A stretch of 64,000 nt of DNA from Forficula auricularia (taxonomy: Eukaryota > Arthropoda > Insecta > Dermaptera > Forficulidae): NCBI GenBank assembly GCA_024734495.1, contig JALMQS010000066.1, forward strand, positions 6,505,795-6,569,794, read 5' to 3'. Below are positions 1 to 12,099 of the stretch, one piece after another. A program made the translations under genes and the position numbers. The notes beneath the pieces were generated by a model that saw only the letters and a list, made by a program, of their open reading frames with translations, was not told where the DNA came from and did no database searches. Numbering within the stretch: the first letter of the stretch is position 1; every line of letters begins with the position of its first letter.

Positions 1-171
1 TATCTATGCATGCACATTTTACATATACATTCAAAAAAAAAGCATGTATATGCGACATGAGAGATTTGTAAAACCTAGAACGTGTACTGTTTACTTAGTT
101 TGTTCTTTTTATACTACTACGCAGAAATACTATAGATAATAATTAATTATAAATAAATTAAATTTAAGTTA

Positions 172-546
172 GATGATCCCGAGGGTGAACGGCGACCTAA
201 AATCCTGTACACCTACTTCCACTTCCACTTTTATTTCCAAAAAATTCCATATTTCCAAGTAATTCCAAATATTTCCAAATAATTCCAAATATTTCCAAGT
301 ACTTCCAAATATTTCCAAGTACTTCCAAATATTTCCAAGTACTTCCAAATATTTCCAAATAATTCAAAATATTTCCAAGTACTTCCAAATATTTACAAGT
401 ACTTCCAAATATTTACAACTAATTTCAAATATTTCCAAGTACTTCCAAATATTTACAAGTAATTCCAAATATTTACAAGTAATTCCAAAATAATTCCAAA
501 GAGGTGTACACCTACTTCTAATCGCGGATCATCCCTCGGATGATCC
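172..546. mobile_element. hAT-like MITE with internal 20-bp minisatellite
   Basis: The element body is 180-538. It is bounded by imperfect terminal inverted repeats (left CGAGGGTGAACGGCGA, right end the complement of CGAGGGATGATCCGCGA) and by a perfect 8-bp target duplication GATGATCC at 172-179 and 539-546. An 8-bp duplication is the hAT hallmark. Between the ends lies a degenerate minisatellite. A second, minisatellite-poor copy with the same ends is at 34785-34949. No transposase is present, so the element is non-autonomous. Confidence 0.8.
232..505. repeat. 20-bp minisatellite inside the MITE
   Basis: Units of ACTTCCAAATATTTCCAAGT (two related 10-mers) repeat with substitutions such as AATTCC and ATTTAC. 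The open frame read on the - strand, rich in KYLEIFG, is only this repeat in translation. Confidence 0.9.
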
Positions 547-3500
547 CCAACATGGACACATTTCATCACACAATGTGTACCTTTATACTTATGAAAATTT
601 ACACCTTTTTGGAGACAAGCTTTTTTTTAGAGTAGTTTATTTCAGTAGGTACTTTTTTTATATCTCCTAAAATTCTTCTAAATATTTTGAGAAATAAAAA
701 TTTAAAAGTACTTGAACAAAGAACTCTAAAAAAAAGTAGTCCACATCGAGGGGCAAATTCTCATGAAAGATAAAATGAATTTTATTAAAAAAAAAAAAAA
801 AAAATTTGTACAGTAAAATTTCCAAAATATATTTTGTGATAGAAATTCGCCCATGTCTATTTAAAATCGCTCTCGTCGCTTATTATTTTTTAGTTAAAAC
901 CTGTAAAATACAAGAGTTAGTTAATTATTGCATTATCGGTTGTTGAACCGGTTGTCTAGTCATTAATGTGCACTCATAGATAGGGAAATACAAATAGACA
1001 TTTTTACAAGTACTTTTTACTAGCAGGTCGGTTGACCTGAGTTTCAATTTCATTTTTTTTTTGGGGGGGGGGGGGGGGACAATAATTCAAGAATGGAATC
1101 TCAAAGAAAGGTTATTCAGATGCTGAAATTTTGAATGTTCTAGTTATTGGTTGAAAATACAAAAATCAGTTTACAATTTTACGTTTTGAACTAATGAGCT
1201 GAAATAAGATCTACAAGTTTATGTTAATAACCTGATAATTTAAGGTAGTTGTTTCACCATATGGGGTTTTTTAGGATTTTTTTAATTTAGACAGATCATT
1301 ATTTAAATACTTCTGCATCATGAGCAATATACTTCCAGAAATATTAAATTCCAAAGATAGAGTTTTTCAGACTTTTATACATTGCACTATACGGGATATC
1401 GGAAAGTTTACATACATATTTAATTATAATTAAGAAACTCTTCTTAGTATTTGTTATAAAAAACTAAACCAACATTAAACAATAACTAATACATTTTTTA
1501 AGAAAATTTTAATTCATAGTTACATCACAGTTTCTGAGATAATAATAAATAAATAATGAAAAATTTACACTAAAAACAAGCTGGCAACAACGTATTTATT
1601 TAACCTAAAAAGTGGGTTAACTTTACTTAATTTTTTCACGTTTTTTCTCTTCAGCCATTGTCTCAACAGCTTTCAATCGCTTATTAAGAACTTTTTGTTT
1701 TATAAATCTCCCTTTATAATGTACGTTATCTGAAATTTCTATGATAAAATATATACAAGCTCGGACAGTGTGGCCAGATTTGTCAAACGAGGACGGGATT
1801 GACTAGCAATCGTACATAAACAGCAACAACTTTTGGGCTTATGAATTATGAATCCTTATTATATGTTCTATATTCTCTAGCATTTACTTTTTGCTAGTAT
1901 TGTCGCGAAACAACTACCTTAATTTCAGTTATCGTTGAAAAAAAATACCAAAACAGCAATATTTGTGGAAGCATACAGAATCTTTAATTTAAATTTTTCC
2001 TCAAATTTTTATTTATTTAAAAGTCATCAAAACATTTAAAATTAGTTATTTTACCAAAAACAAAAATAGACTATATATCGACCATTTGATTATCTTATTT
2101 AACCGGCATGAAAATCATAATTCGAAATCCAATATTTGTTCGAGTTAAGTATAAAAAAGAACTCACTTGCTATTTATATTGTAGGTGCTTATATATTTTC
2201 TGTTATACAATATGAAATTATTATACATTATTGCAATGAAATTTTATTAATATTTCGTTATTTATGTAAAATAATAAATAGTATATGCTTAGGCGAGGCA
2301 GGATAGTCACGGTGGCTGGCTTCCTCCTCACGAAGGTTACAAGTTCAAATCTGTGCGAGAACTTGATACATTTCATATATTATCTATAGAAAAAGAAGAG
2401 ACCAGATGCGGAACAGAAGTGAACAAAAAAGCCAGAAGCTTGCTCCTAATTCACTGAAGGTTAACTTTATGGAATCTATTTTTTTTATTTTCCAACTTGG
2501 GATAAAAAAATAGAAAGGATAGTAATTTCCCCAGCACCGATTTTTTTAAACATCTATAATTAAATTTTTATATTTTTATTATATCGTATGATAATTAGTA
2601 AGTAAAAATATATTATAAACAATACATTTATTTAAAAATATAGTAAAAAGTGGAAAAAAATTCTTCACTACCTACAATACCAATACTCAAAAAATAAAAT
2701 AAAAGTATGACATTAATTTCAATTAAATTTCAAGGTGAGAGCAGCCAGGCTTTTATTTTTAAACATGTGAGTATGGAAATTTTTAGGCTTCTGAAGAATA
2801 ATTTATTTTCGAATTTTTAGTGCATTTTACAATAAAAACTTCTTTTTTTTTATTTAATATATTTTTACTTCATATGTTTTAGTTTTTGAAATTTGCATTT
2901 TTCACTTCGGATTGCAAAGATATATTAAATATATATTGACCTATATAACATTAAAAAAATGAGCTTGATAGATAGCTCAAAATTTGATTACAAGAGTCTA
3001 CCCACACAGTCAGAGTAACCAACTTAAATAAGCCGGCTAAGTGTCACGAATCCGTGAATTCCCAAAGGGCAGACAGCCAGCAGAAAAATTATTATATCTT
3101 CCAAAATACTTTCTGATTTACCGTTCATAAAGAGAGAATGCACTATATATAAATATTCCCAAATTTCAATGATTGATTGATTGGAGTTATCCTAGTACAA
3201 AAAATGATCACTTGAGAGACCTAACATATACCTTCAATTTAAGGAGAATTTTTTATTTAAATATCTTGTAATTATACTTAATGAGGTTTTTACAGTGATA
3301 TCTCACATTCCATAACATAAAATATTTATGAATTTCGACCCCCTAAAAATTCGATTCCCTCTCAAAATAATCCCGTTGAAATTGTAATACAATTTTTTTG
3401 TTTTCGGAGAAAATGAATACATGTAACATGTAAATTTCATTGTATTTGGATGAGATTTTCTCATTAAAATTGTGCATTGGGGGCTTAGCCGAAACTTCTA

Positions 3501-3680
3501 ACTAGATAGAAATCTCACCCATCAAAGAATCAAATCTACATTTATAAATTGCAAACTTTATCTTGTTGAGTTTACAAGTTACCATCCTCTGACAGATATT
3601 TTAGCCACACTAATGGGGCTCCGTTTTACTTTTGAACGGACGAAATAACATGTGGTGGTAAGGTCCTTAATCCCATATAA
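547..3680. other. AT-rich stretch without a gene
   Basis: No coding region or RNA gene can be supported. It contains an A-run (788-803), a T/G homopolymer run (1052-1078) and a weak tRNA-like patch around 2288-2366 that resembles an eroded SINE head. Confidence 0.5.
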
Positions 3681-4104
3681 TTAATCAGAATTTGACACTA
3701 TAGCCGTAACCAGCATATGCAAGGATCCCCCGCACCTAAATCCAATAGACCCACGCGTCGTAAAAAAGTCCAATTTTCGGGCACCAAAACTTGTTAGTAC
3801 ACAGCCTCCAAATTTTCTTGTTATTGTGTTTATGCTGATAATAATTCTTAGTCCGATATCCATCTTCGACAGAGGTACAATCTTGTAGACCATAAAGCGC
3901 TGCCTTTTGAATAAATTCAAATTTCGTACATTATGTATTTATATGAATATGATTTTGCTTATTTAAGGCTAAAATAGCTATATTAGAAATTATGCTCCTT
4001 GAATAAATTACTAGACAGAATTCATAATACTTAAATCTAATCAAAATTCGTTTTTTGAGTGACCTGCTTACTACAAAACGAATTCAACTAAATCCAATCA
4101 GGTA

Positions 4105-4300
4105 ATTGTACCGGTGAGAATTAACAGATAAAATATTTATAATTAAAAAGACTGATGATGAAGGTCAAACCTTTGAAACTCTAAAATAAATAATATAATA
4201 TATATTTGAGATATATATAATTTTATTTGCATCAATCGGAGGACATCCTCATTGATTTCTCTTTACTAATTCAAATGGTTGATAGTGATAGGAAGTTTCG
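4105..4300 (+). mobile_element. Decayed hammerhead-bearing element, family B
   Basis: A ribozyme core is recognisable: CTGATGA at 4152-4158, a helix II hairpin (GAAGGT/ACCTTT) and GAAAC at 4175-4179. The usual stem III and cleavage triplet are degraded. Upstream TAACAGATA...TAATTAAAA and downstream GACATCCTCATTGATTTCTC match the element at 34350-35070 in reverse. Ends and target duplication are not clear. Confidence 0.55.
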
Positions 4301-4379
4301 ACCTAACTTTTGTTTGTTAACAATGTTGGATGAACTGACTAACAAAATTAATTCTGTATGAGACTTTCTCTGAAGCTTG

Positions 4380-4495
4380 ATAACACTGAGAGAATTAGCT
4401 CATAGCCTGGAGAACGCAATTGCGAGCTGCTGATCAGTATTGGTTGTCTAAATACAGGCGTTCCCGTAAAGTGCTGCCATCTATGATGATCTAAG
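4380..4495. repeat. Short dispersed repeat, copy 1
   Basis: A block containing TTGGTTGTCTAAATACAGGC followed by TAAAGTGCTGCC recurs at about 49600-49690 in the same orientation. It may be the end of a DNA transposon, but the family is not recognised. Confidence 0.5.
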
Positions 4496-4534
4496 CCAGG
4501 TTAAATGTTTATCTTTTCTTTTTATTCTGTTTGA

Positions 4535-4729
4535 ATGGAGTTACAAGCTCAAGTATTTAGGATCTCTCTTCTCTATTCAGATATCCTCTTTGGGGATGAA
4601 GAATGGCTGAGTGAGTCGACTAGAAGTCAACGAAAGCGTGACTTGATAAGTGGTTTAACCAGTCGTTTTAGAAAACATATGTCAGGGGTGAAATGGGAAA
4701 GTTCTTGCGAACTCGTTCAAAACATGTAA
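4535..4729 (+). CDS. Unrecognised 64-codon ORF, possible orphan exon
   Basis: The frame is open with mixed, non-repetitive codons and a hydrophilic, Arg/Ser/Glu-rich product (EEWLSESTRSQRKRDL is part of it). The stop lies within ATGTAAG, which would also serve as a splice donor. An AG precedes ATATCC inside the ORF. No family is recognised, and it lies next to a dispersed repeat. It could be a gene exon, a transposon exon or chance. Confidence 0.2.
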   Translation: MELQAQVFRISLLYSDILFGDEEWLSESTRSQRKRDLISGLTSRFRKHMSGVKWESSCELVQNM

Positions 4730-4739
4730 GCTTTTTAAA

Positions 4740-7045
4740 CTAAAGAAAAAAAATCAATGTATACGTTACATTTTTCTCAAAGAAAATTTATTTGAATTAA
4801 GTAAAAAGAAATTATAAAACTATATATATTATCTATTTAAATTAATAAGAAATCAGAAAAAATATATGAAAACTTTTTCAAGGCTTGGTATCCTTTTTAG
4901 TTAAAGCCGTCCTAGTAATAAATTTAAATATTGTGTAATATCGGAGTACCCACAGGCGAGGGGAGGGGTCGAGTTAAAACGCAGAGTGCGTTGAAATTTA
5001 TGCGGGTGGAAAATTGTTTCAAAATTAGCATTGCATACTAAAAATAATACGGTCAAGTTTTATAACTTCAACACAAGGTAATAAAAACCTCATAATCTCT
5101 TCTAATTCTTTACTTTATAAGTGAATTGAATTTACTGGGGGGGGGGGGTACTTTTCATGAGGTTTGAGTGATACGGAGTTGGTTGGGGGTTACTTTTCAT
5201 GAAGCTGGGGGCATCTCTCTATAATAAAAACTGATTTTTAATTAACTCGGGTAAATTCAATTTCTTAATTAATTTTAATATATAATAGAATATAAATTAC
5301 CAGCTGCGAAGCTGCCTTTGGCAGGCATCTTGCTGGCCAGGCGGATCCTGTCCCTGGACTGCGTAGTGAGTTTTAAAATAATAATTTAAATTTCCTCATT
5401 TTAATAAATTTTAGTTGTCATGAACTATTAATAATAATAATAAGCCTTTTATTTATCATAATTATACAAAAATTTTAATTACAATTACAATTACAGGGTT
5501 TTAAAAATTAACAAAATCACGTAGTCGTCAACGCAAAAGCCGATTATAATAAGTATAGATAGATTACTGCGTTTAAAATAATTAATATGTTAATTCAATA
5601 AAATGAAATTGAAAAACACATGTTTATTTATGCTTTTAATTATATCATCGACTTAAAATCTCAATAAAATCATTCAAAAAATGATATTATCTACATTTTT
5701 GAAGTCTGTGAGTTATAGAGTCAAAATCTAAACATAGTTCTTATTGAAGATATAAACATCTTGGTTCTATAATGAAATTTCTCCGATTTTTCATTCGAAT
5801 GTATCGTGATCCAGAAACACAGACCACATATAGTGTAGTTAGACAGAAAATATTAAAGTTGAAAATGAAAAATAATTTTTCTTCATTTTTGAGTTATTTT
5901 TTAAACACAATTACACAATGAGCAAAAAAATGTTTTTCAAAGTGAATTCAATGCTAGAGCCGCTTAGAAGTAGACTTTATTCTTCATCTATAAAATAATC
6001 AGTAAAATGTTTAATGGACATGAAACTTTTTCAACATTTTTTGGGAAAAATTATATTTCAAGCCTGTATGTTACTTTTAAAAGATATGCGAGTAATTTAA
6101 ACTTTAAAAAATATTTAATGTAAAGATTTAAGCATCTTTTTTGAGTTTCTTTTTTTGAATTTCTTATTTTTTAAAAAAGAAAAGACGGAATTTTTTCAAA
6201 AATCAACCCAGGTTAGGCATATAATGTAAACGTTAGGTTATTTAAACTTAAAATCTAGGCAACTTGTTTTGTAAAAAATCACCAAATTATCTGTTCTCTA
6301 TAACAAATTGTTTTTTCTTGAATCAAAGCCAGGGGGTCAGATTTCTTTTTGACATATGCTGGGTTCAATTCCCAACAACCCTTACCAAATATAATAAAAA
6401 ATATTTATAATAGCTCTAATTCATCTTTTATTCCAAGAAAGTAGATTCTATTTTCTCAGTAAATATTGATTTCATAGACTTATAAAACATGTAATCGAAT
6501 TTTGATTTACTTATACGGAAAAGTTTTCGCGTACTGAAGAAAAATTTATTTTATTTTAAAGTGTGCTATTAAATAAAATTCTCTTTTTTTTCAACTTATT
6601 ATAATATATTTTTATTCATAAATGCTTTCATTTTTATCTCCGTGCCAATTTGTAGAAATGTTTTGATTTTGCTTAATTTAATTTAATTTTGATAATATTT
6701 GAATTACGTATTTAAATTTTCTGATTTAAAAGTGGAAAATTTCTCTCTAAACGTTTCATGTATTAAGATATCTTTTATTGATTAGATTCGTGATATAATT
6801 GTATTTCATGAACATTATATAATAAGAATATAATGAGAAATTTATTTTTTGCTGGATTATAGTAGGAGTAGGAATTATCAGTTTTATGGTAAGATCTCTT
6901 ACAAGAAAACACTAGATTGTTTACAAAGTTTTCTATACATTTATTGTATTTCTTTACCAAAGACGTGAGCAAGATGGATTTTGGGACTGAATCAGTACTT
7001 CGAGCCATCTGTTAAGGTAAGTGGTCTGACTTCTGGAGCCGGATC
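4740..7045. other. Non-coding stretch with dispersed repeats
   Basis: No gene is seen. Pieces of dispersed repeat family D (CATCGACTTAAAATCT near 5647, AAAACTTTTTCAAGGCTTGG near 4868) and an isolated GC-rich patch at 5303-5370 are present. Confidence 0.5.
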
Positions 7046-7332
7046 ACTTTTAATAAATTAATAAAGTAAAGGAGTGTAGTTTCACAATGAATGAAATAAA
7101 ACTCAAAGAGGTTTATACAGACTCAATATATTTCGGATTATTAGTCCATCATCAGGAGTTTAATTTAATTTAATAAACTCCTGATGATGGACTAATAATC
7201 CGAAATATATTGTATAAACCTCTTTGAGTTTTATTTCATTCATTGTGAAACTACACTCCCTTTACTTTATTAATTAATATCATGTTTCACCTAAAACCTA
7301 CACCACTTTCCCTAAGTAAAACTTTTAATAAA
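7046..7332. mobile_element. Inverted-arm element, family A (hammerhead-like)
   Basis: A perfect 12-bp duplication ACTTTTAATAAA (7046-7057 and 7321-7332) bounds the body 7058-7320. Two near-perfect arms (about 7058-7162 and 7163-7265) face each other. An unpaired tail at 7266-7320 carries ATGTTTCACCTAAAACC. Each arm reads CTC-CTGATGA-hairpin-GAAAT outward. On the - strand at 7122-7158 the core also keeps a GAG partner for the CTC, giving a short helix I and an AUU cleavage triplet. Confidence 0.8.
7122..7158 (-). ncRNA. Hammerhead ribozyme-like motif, family A
   Basis: On the - strand: CTC (helix I), CTGATGA, a hairpin GGACT/AATCC with one mismatch, GAA, a short AT-only helix III, UU, then GAG closing helix I. 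The layout fits a minimal type I hammerhead, but the AT-rich helix III makes activity uncertain. Confidence 0.5.
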
Positions 7333-7845
7333 AATACTTCCTCCCCTTAACTACGAGATCGGGGTACAACCCTTAATTGCCTACTCTGAAAAGGTCATTG
7401 CGCTGGAAAGAATTGTAAGAACTAACTCCAACCCTGACACTTGTAAAAGAAAGTATAGATTCGAGTCAACAATGCAATAATTGTCGACTTGCAAAGAATT
7501 ATTAACTAGAAGAATACTGACTTCAATAATGACTTAATTAAAATAAGTTAATTATATTGATAAGGAATTCTATGGTAATAATTATGAATTAGAAACTCAA
7601 GTTTAAATATGAAAACTCAATCTACAAGTGTTTATTTTCAAATAAAATTTGAAGATGAATTGTAGTTGTACAAGTTTTTAAAAGCCTCATTGAGAAATGA
7701 ATATATTGAGTATAACAAAACGCTTATCTTGATTATCATTGATTAATTTTTAACCCAATCAGGTAATAATGCTAGAATTACTAAAATCACCCCGCACTTA
7801 TTGCCAATCACTAGAGAGATACTCTTTAACTTGAAATAACAAAAT

Positions 7846-8398
7846 AAACAAATATACTATTGGATAAAAAATACTTGGTAGGTTTCACATTAAGATATAA
7901 AAATAAAACGAATTTATTTATGGAGAGACTTTAATCTCGATATATATATTTCGGGTGGCTAACCCATCTTCAGGAGCAACAGAAAGTAACTGGATAAGTT
8001 GAATTTGAATAGTGAATGGTAAAATTTATTTTTAAATAACAAAAGGGTAAATATTTAAAATTAGGGGAGGGTGAAAGGTAGGAAGTCTATTTTGTTTAAT
8101 TTTGAATGGCCTTCTGAGAAATGAGGATCTATACTCAGGTAGGTGTAGGGGGGGGTGGAGGAAGAATTAATGAAAACAAGATTGCAAATATTTAAAGAAT
8201 GTATTCAATAATTATACTTTTCTTGAAGATGGGTTAGCCATCCGAAATATATATATCGAGATTAAAGTCTCTCCAAAAATAAATTCGTTTTATTTTTATA
8301 TCTTAATGTGAAACCTACCAAGTATTTTTTATCAAATAATTTAAAAAATGTTTCACCAAGTACCAACACCAAATTCCTAAAAAAACCAAACAAACATA
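7846..8398. mobile_element. Inverted-arm element, family A, second copy
   Basis: Arms at about 7857-7985 and 8222-8340 are inverted copies of each other. An unpaired right tail reads AATGTTTCACCAAGTACC. Flanks AAACAAATATA (7846-7856) and AAACAAACATA (8388-8398) agree at 10 of 11 positions and are read as an aged target duplication. The 236-bp centre is unique within the window. The same family occurs at 9433-14217. Confidence 0.75.
7936..7976 (-). ncRNA. Hammerhead ribozyme-like motif, family A
   Basis: On the - strand: CTC, CTGAAGA, hairpin GGGT/ACCC, GAA, AT-only helix III, UC, then GAG. CTGAAGA differs from the consensus only at position 7, which tolerates substitution in known hammerheads. 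The right arm at 8224 has lost the matching C and is degraded. Confidence 0.5.
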
Positions 8399-8519
8399 TT
8401 CTTATGGGAAAAAATGTTTTTTATCTTTGCGAAAGAGCGCCTCTAGCGGCTGCTGGTTTTCATCAATAGCTGAAATAGAAGTTTTAGATTGTTTTCTTGT
8501 AATTTAGATCCATATAATA

Positions 8520-8744
8520 AATCTTGATTTTAAATTGAAAGTTTTTTTGCCGAGAGTAGCAGAATTTTTATATATTGAAGGAGACAATAAAAGAGTGTAT
8601 TCATAAATTAATTCCTGTGAATCCATTGTAATAGACTGATGAAAAGGGCAAAGCCCTCGAAACTATAGCCTCGTTATAAATAAATAAAATTTATAATTCC
8701 AGCAGAAGACACACTCTTTTATTGTCTCCTTCAATCTTGATTTT
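8520..8744. mobile_element. Retrozyme-like element, family B copy 1
   Basis: A perfect 12-bp duplication AATCTTGATTTT (8520-8531, 8733-8744) bounds a 201-bp body. The left end is an unpaired tail (GTTTTTTTGCCGAGAGTAGC). The terminal arms TTGAAGGAGACAATAAAAGA and its complement close the body, with the left arm shortened by a deletion. A hammerhead lies between the arms on the + strand. Confidence 0.85.
8620..8685 (+). ncRNA. Hammerhead ribozyme, family B, cleavage site mutated
   Basis: CTGATGA (8636-8642), hairpin AGGGC-AAA-GCCCT, GAAAC (8659-8663), then TATA and GCC where family members have GTC. The U-to-C change at the conserved 16.1 position should abolish cleavage. Confidence 0.75.
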
Positions 8745-8749
8745 GATAA

Positions 8750-9166
8750 TTGGAATCCTTTAACTATTAAATAAAAAGTTTGCTAAAGCTATTAACATTT
8801 TTAAAGTGTCCGATTCATGCAAAATACACATTAAGCAATAATAGATGCACGGGCCTCGGATAATATTCGAGCGCTTGACTTCATCTCTGATTCCAATCAT
8901 TAACCTCAACCATAAAAAAGTCTTTATCACCTTTGCTTGATAATTTGATAACTATGTATATAACATAACGCATACGTTATCAACAAATGTTTACTCAATG
9001 ATTTTAGAGGCTAGAATTTTGAAATTTGTCTTCATAAATTTAATAATGGATTAATGGATTTGTAAGAACAAAATCAAATGTTCATCTGAACCACAAGTGG
9101 ACTAGAATTAAACACTCTTGTTTGCGACTGTCGAAAATTATGTATGCTTTTCGCTCATTACTAGTC
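8750..9166. other. Intergenic, no feature
   Basis: AT-rich sequence with no supported gene or repeat boundary. Confidence 0.5.
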
Positions 9167-9178
9167 GTCCCTATCCTA

Positions 9179-9424
9179 AATAATTTTTAACGAGTTAGGT
9201 GTCGGTTCTAGGTGAAACATTTTAATTAAGAGTGTATTAAAATACTAGGTAAATTTCACTTAAATAAAACGAATATATGTTATGAGTTTTATCTCGATGT
9301 ATATTTCGGGCTATTGACCCATCTTCCGTTGCTTCTAGTACCTCCTGAAGATGGGTCAATAGCCCGAAATGATATATATTCGTTTTATTTAAGTGAAATT
9401 TACCTAGTATTTTAATTCACTCTT
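9179..9424. mobile_element. Inverted-arm element 1 of the nest, family A
   Basis: The left unpaired tail contains GTTAGGTGTCGGTTCTAGG then GTGAAACATTTT, a relative of the tails at 39462 and 7266. Two inverted arms follow (AATACTAGGTAAATTTCACT and its complement). The + arm carries CTC-CTGAAGA-GGGT/GCCC-GAAAT at 9342-9375, a hammerhead-like core without a clear helix I partner. Confidence 0.75.
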
Positions 9425-9432
9425 AGTCCTTA

Positions 9433-9552
9433 AAATTATTGGATTAAAAAATACTTGGTAGGTTTCACATTAAGATATTAGTCACCCGAAATATATATTA
9501 TATATCTAGATTAAAGATTCTTCAAAAATAAATTCGTTTTATTTTTTATATC
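9433..9552. mobile_element. Left part of element 2, family A, split by the LINE
   Basis: The start (ATACTTGGTAGGTTTCACAT then TAAGATAT) is the same as the element at 7857. The right part resumes at 14130 with TAATGTGAAACCTACCAAG and ends in the family tail AATGTTTCACCAAGTACC. Together they form one element interrupted at ATTTTTTATATC. Confidence 0.8.
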
Positions 9553-10458
9553 GAGTTTTTACTCGGTAACAATGAAAATGAAAAAAGGAAATGCCCAAAT
9601 GCCCGTACAAAAGTGGGAATAAATCAATACTTTTACAGACGGGAGGAATGCACTTTCTCACCTACAAATAGAATTGACACGTTCGCCACCAGAAGTGTTA
9701 AAAGGATGGCAAGAAAAAAAGAAGAAAGCAAGAAAAGTGAGGGAAATGAGAATCTAGGAGAGAAATCTGATATTTGCGATCATGGAACCGCAGAAAAACA
9801 ATGAAGAATTAAAAAACCTGAGAGAAGAACTGGAGAGAGAAAGACAGGAGAGACAGGAAGAAGAAGAGAGAATGGAGAGGGGAAATAGAAGAAATTAAGC
9901 AGGAAAATCTTAGATCTCAAAAGGAGAATAGAGTCTATAGGACAAAGATAGAGAAAAATTTTATAACAAAAGGTTTGGACGAAGATAACGAAGAGACAGA
10001 GAAAACCGAAGAAATGGTCAAACGAGTAATAAAAGAAAACTACATTTGGAGGGATTGAACAGAGAAGCCTGCAGAATGGGAAAAGAATGGAAGGAAGGAG
10101 AAGACCAATATTGGTGAAATTGAGAAATAAAAGGAAAGAGATATCTTCAAAGAAGAGGCAATCTAGTAACGGCAACATATTCTAGAGGACGATTTAAAAA
10201 GAGAATCAAGAGATCGAGAAGTAGAACATTGAACATGATACGAATATTGAGAGGAAAAGGAAGAGCCTCTTGAGAGAATTGATAAACAGGATTGTGATAG
10301 AAAGCTATATAAGCTGAAGACTTCAATGAAGAGGAGAACTAATAGAAATAAACCGTCCAGAAGAAACTTCAAAAACAGCAGACATGATGGACGCCAAGAG
10401 GACTATCAGGGGATGAAAGAAAAGAAGCAAACACAGGAAAACGAAATGAAAAGGAAAT

Positions 10459-11110
10459 CAAAATAGTCTCGTGGAATGTAGCAGGCATACACAATAAAGA
10501 TAAAGAATTCTGGAACTGGTTGAGACATCACGATGTAATAATCCTGTTAGAAACCTGGATAGAAGGAGAGAAAGAACAAAGAATGAGAGAAGAGTTAGGA
10601 CCGGAATACAGGATATGGACAGACCCTGCGTTGAGAATAAAAAAAAAGGGAAGAGCTAGGGGAGGACAATTAATAGGGATAAAAAAAGTATAGAGATGAA
10701 AGAAGAAATTGATAAATGGAAATATGGAATGACCGTAAAATATAAAGAGAAAGAAGGGCGAGATATCAAGATATTAACGGTATATAACAATGAAAGGATG
10801 GAACAACTGAGAAGAGAACTAGAAAATATCATTTACCCGGAAATTCAGAAAGACAATGAAATAATAATACTAGGCGATTTCAATGCTAGGGTAGGTGAAA
10901 ATATTATAAGCATTGAGGAAGACGAAGAGGAAGGTGAAGAAATGATAAGAAGATCACAAGATAAAATTATGAACAGTGAAGGAAGAAGAATTACTGATTT
11001 TTGTAGAGACAGCGGTCTAAAAATATGGAATGGGAGAACGAAAGAGACAAGCGGGAAAAATATACTGTACATTGGAGCAAGGGGGTCTTCGGTAATGAGC
11101 TATCAGTGAT
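10459..11110 (+). pseudogene. LINE apurinic-type endonuclease domain, broken
   Basis: The frame contains KIVSWNVAGIHN, VIILLETW (the catalytic-Glu block) and IIILGDFNARVG (the catalytic Asp/Asn block), the ordered motifs of exonuclease III-like nucleases that nick the target in non-LTR retrotransposons. A TAG at about 10691 and a frame loss near 11107, around the SDH motif, interrupt it. The longest intact piece is 10696-11109. It belongs to the same original reading frame as the reverse transcriptase at 12100. Confidence 0.85.
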
Positions 11111-12099
11111 CACAATAAGAAAATCTTGACAGAGAAATAATAGTAGACATGGAGGTGATAACTAGAGGTGATCAGGACCATATGCCTCTGGTAACAACAA
11201 TTGAAGAGAAACACAGATATAGAGGAAAGAGAGAAGAGAAAAAGAGAGGGAAACACAAGGGAATGGGATGAAAGAAAAAAGGAAAAATAGTAGAAAAATA
11301 AGATGAGAAGGAGATGAAGAAGCGAAGGAAAAAAATCTGGAAATGGACATGGACAGCTAAACGAAAGAATAATCAATAGCGGAGAAGAACTCAAACCTAA
11401 GGAAAGAAACGCAGAGAGAGACAAGGTGATCAAACATACGAAAAACCAAAAGAAATGCTAGAGACACTGAGAAAATTTGAAAAACAACAAGAGAAAGATA
11501 GAGTAGTAATATGATGTAAGGAGAAAAAAACGAAATAGACAACAGAAATGAAAAAAGCAGAAAAATTTGGAAAGAAGTAAACGGCAAACACAAGGCAGAT
11601 TTTTGGAAAACAGTGAATAAACTAAAAGGTAGAAGAGAGAGAGAGTGGAGGAAGAGGAGATTAAGAAGTCGCTCATGAAAAATGGAAAAGGGAGAAAAAC
11701 CACCAGATTTTGATGAAATTAAAGATACGAGGCAGAAATGAAAGACAAAGAGAACAAGGAGAGAAATGGAAATGAATAGAGAAATAGAAACGGAGAATTG
11801 GAGAGAGAACTAAAAAGACTTAAAAAAAGAAGGCACTAGGCTCTTGACACAGTCATAAATGAATTTTACAAAGAGTTACCTGAAGAAATGAAAAACGAAC
11901 TACTAGGAGTATTGAACGCTGTCTGGAAAGAGGAGCAACAACTGATGAGTGGAGGAAAGCAAGGATTTTCCCAATATAGAAGTCAAACGTAAGAAAATCC
12001 AGCACATACAGGAGGGATTTCACTTCTTAATAGTGCCTGACAAATTGATGGCATCAATAATGACAAGAGATTGCAGAGTATGGCTAGAGAAAAAAAGAT

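Noticed and set aside
197..388. 63-codon frame rich in KYLEIFG
   Set aside because: It is only the translation of the 20-bp minisatellite inside a MITE.
2288..2366. tRNA-like patch with GTTCAAATC
   Set aside because: The A box and the arms are too eroded to call a tRNA or a SINE.
3681..3920. 79-codon - strand frame considered as a mariner fragment
   Set aside because: No catalytic or C-terminal motif could be lined up with confidence.
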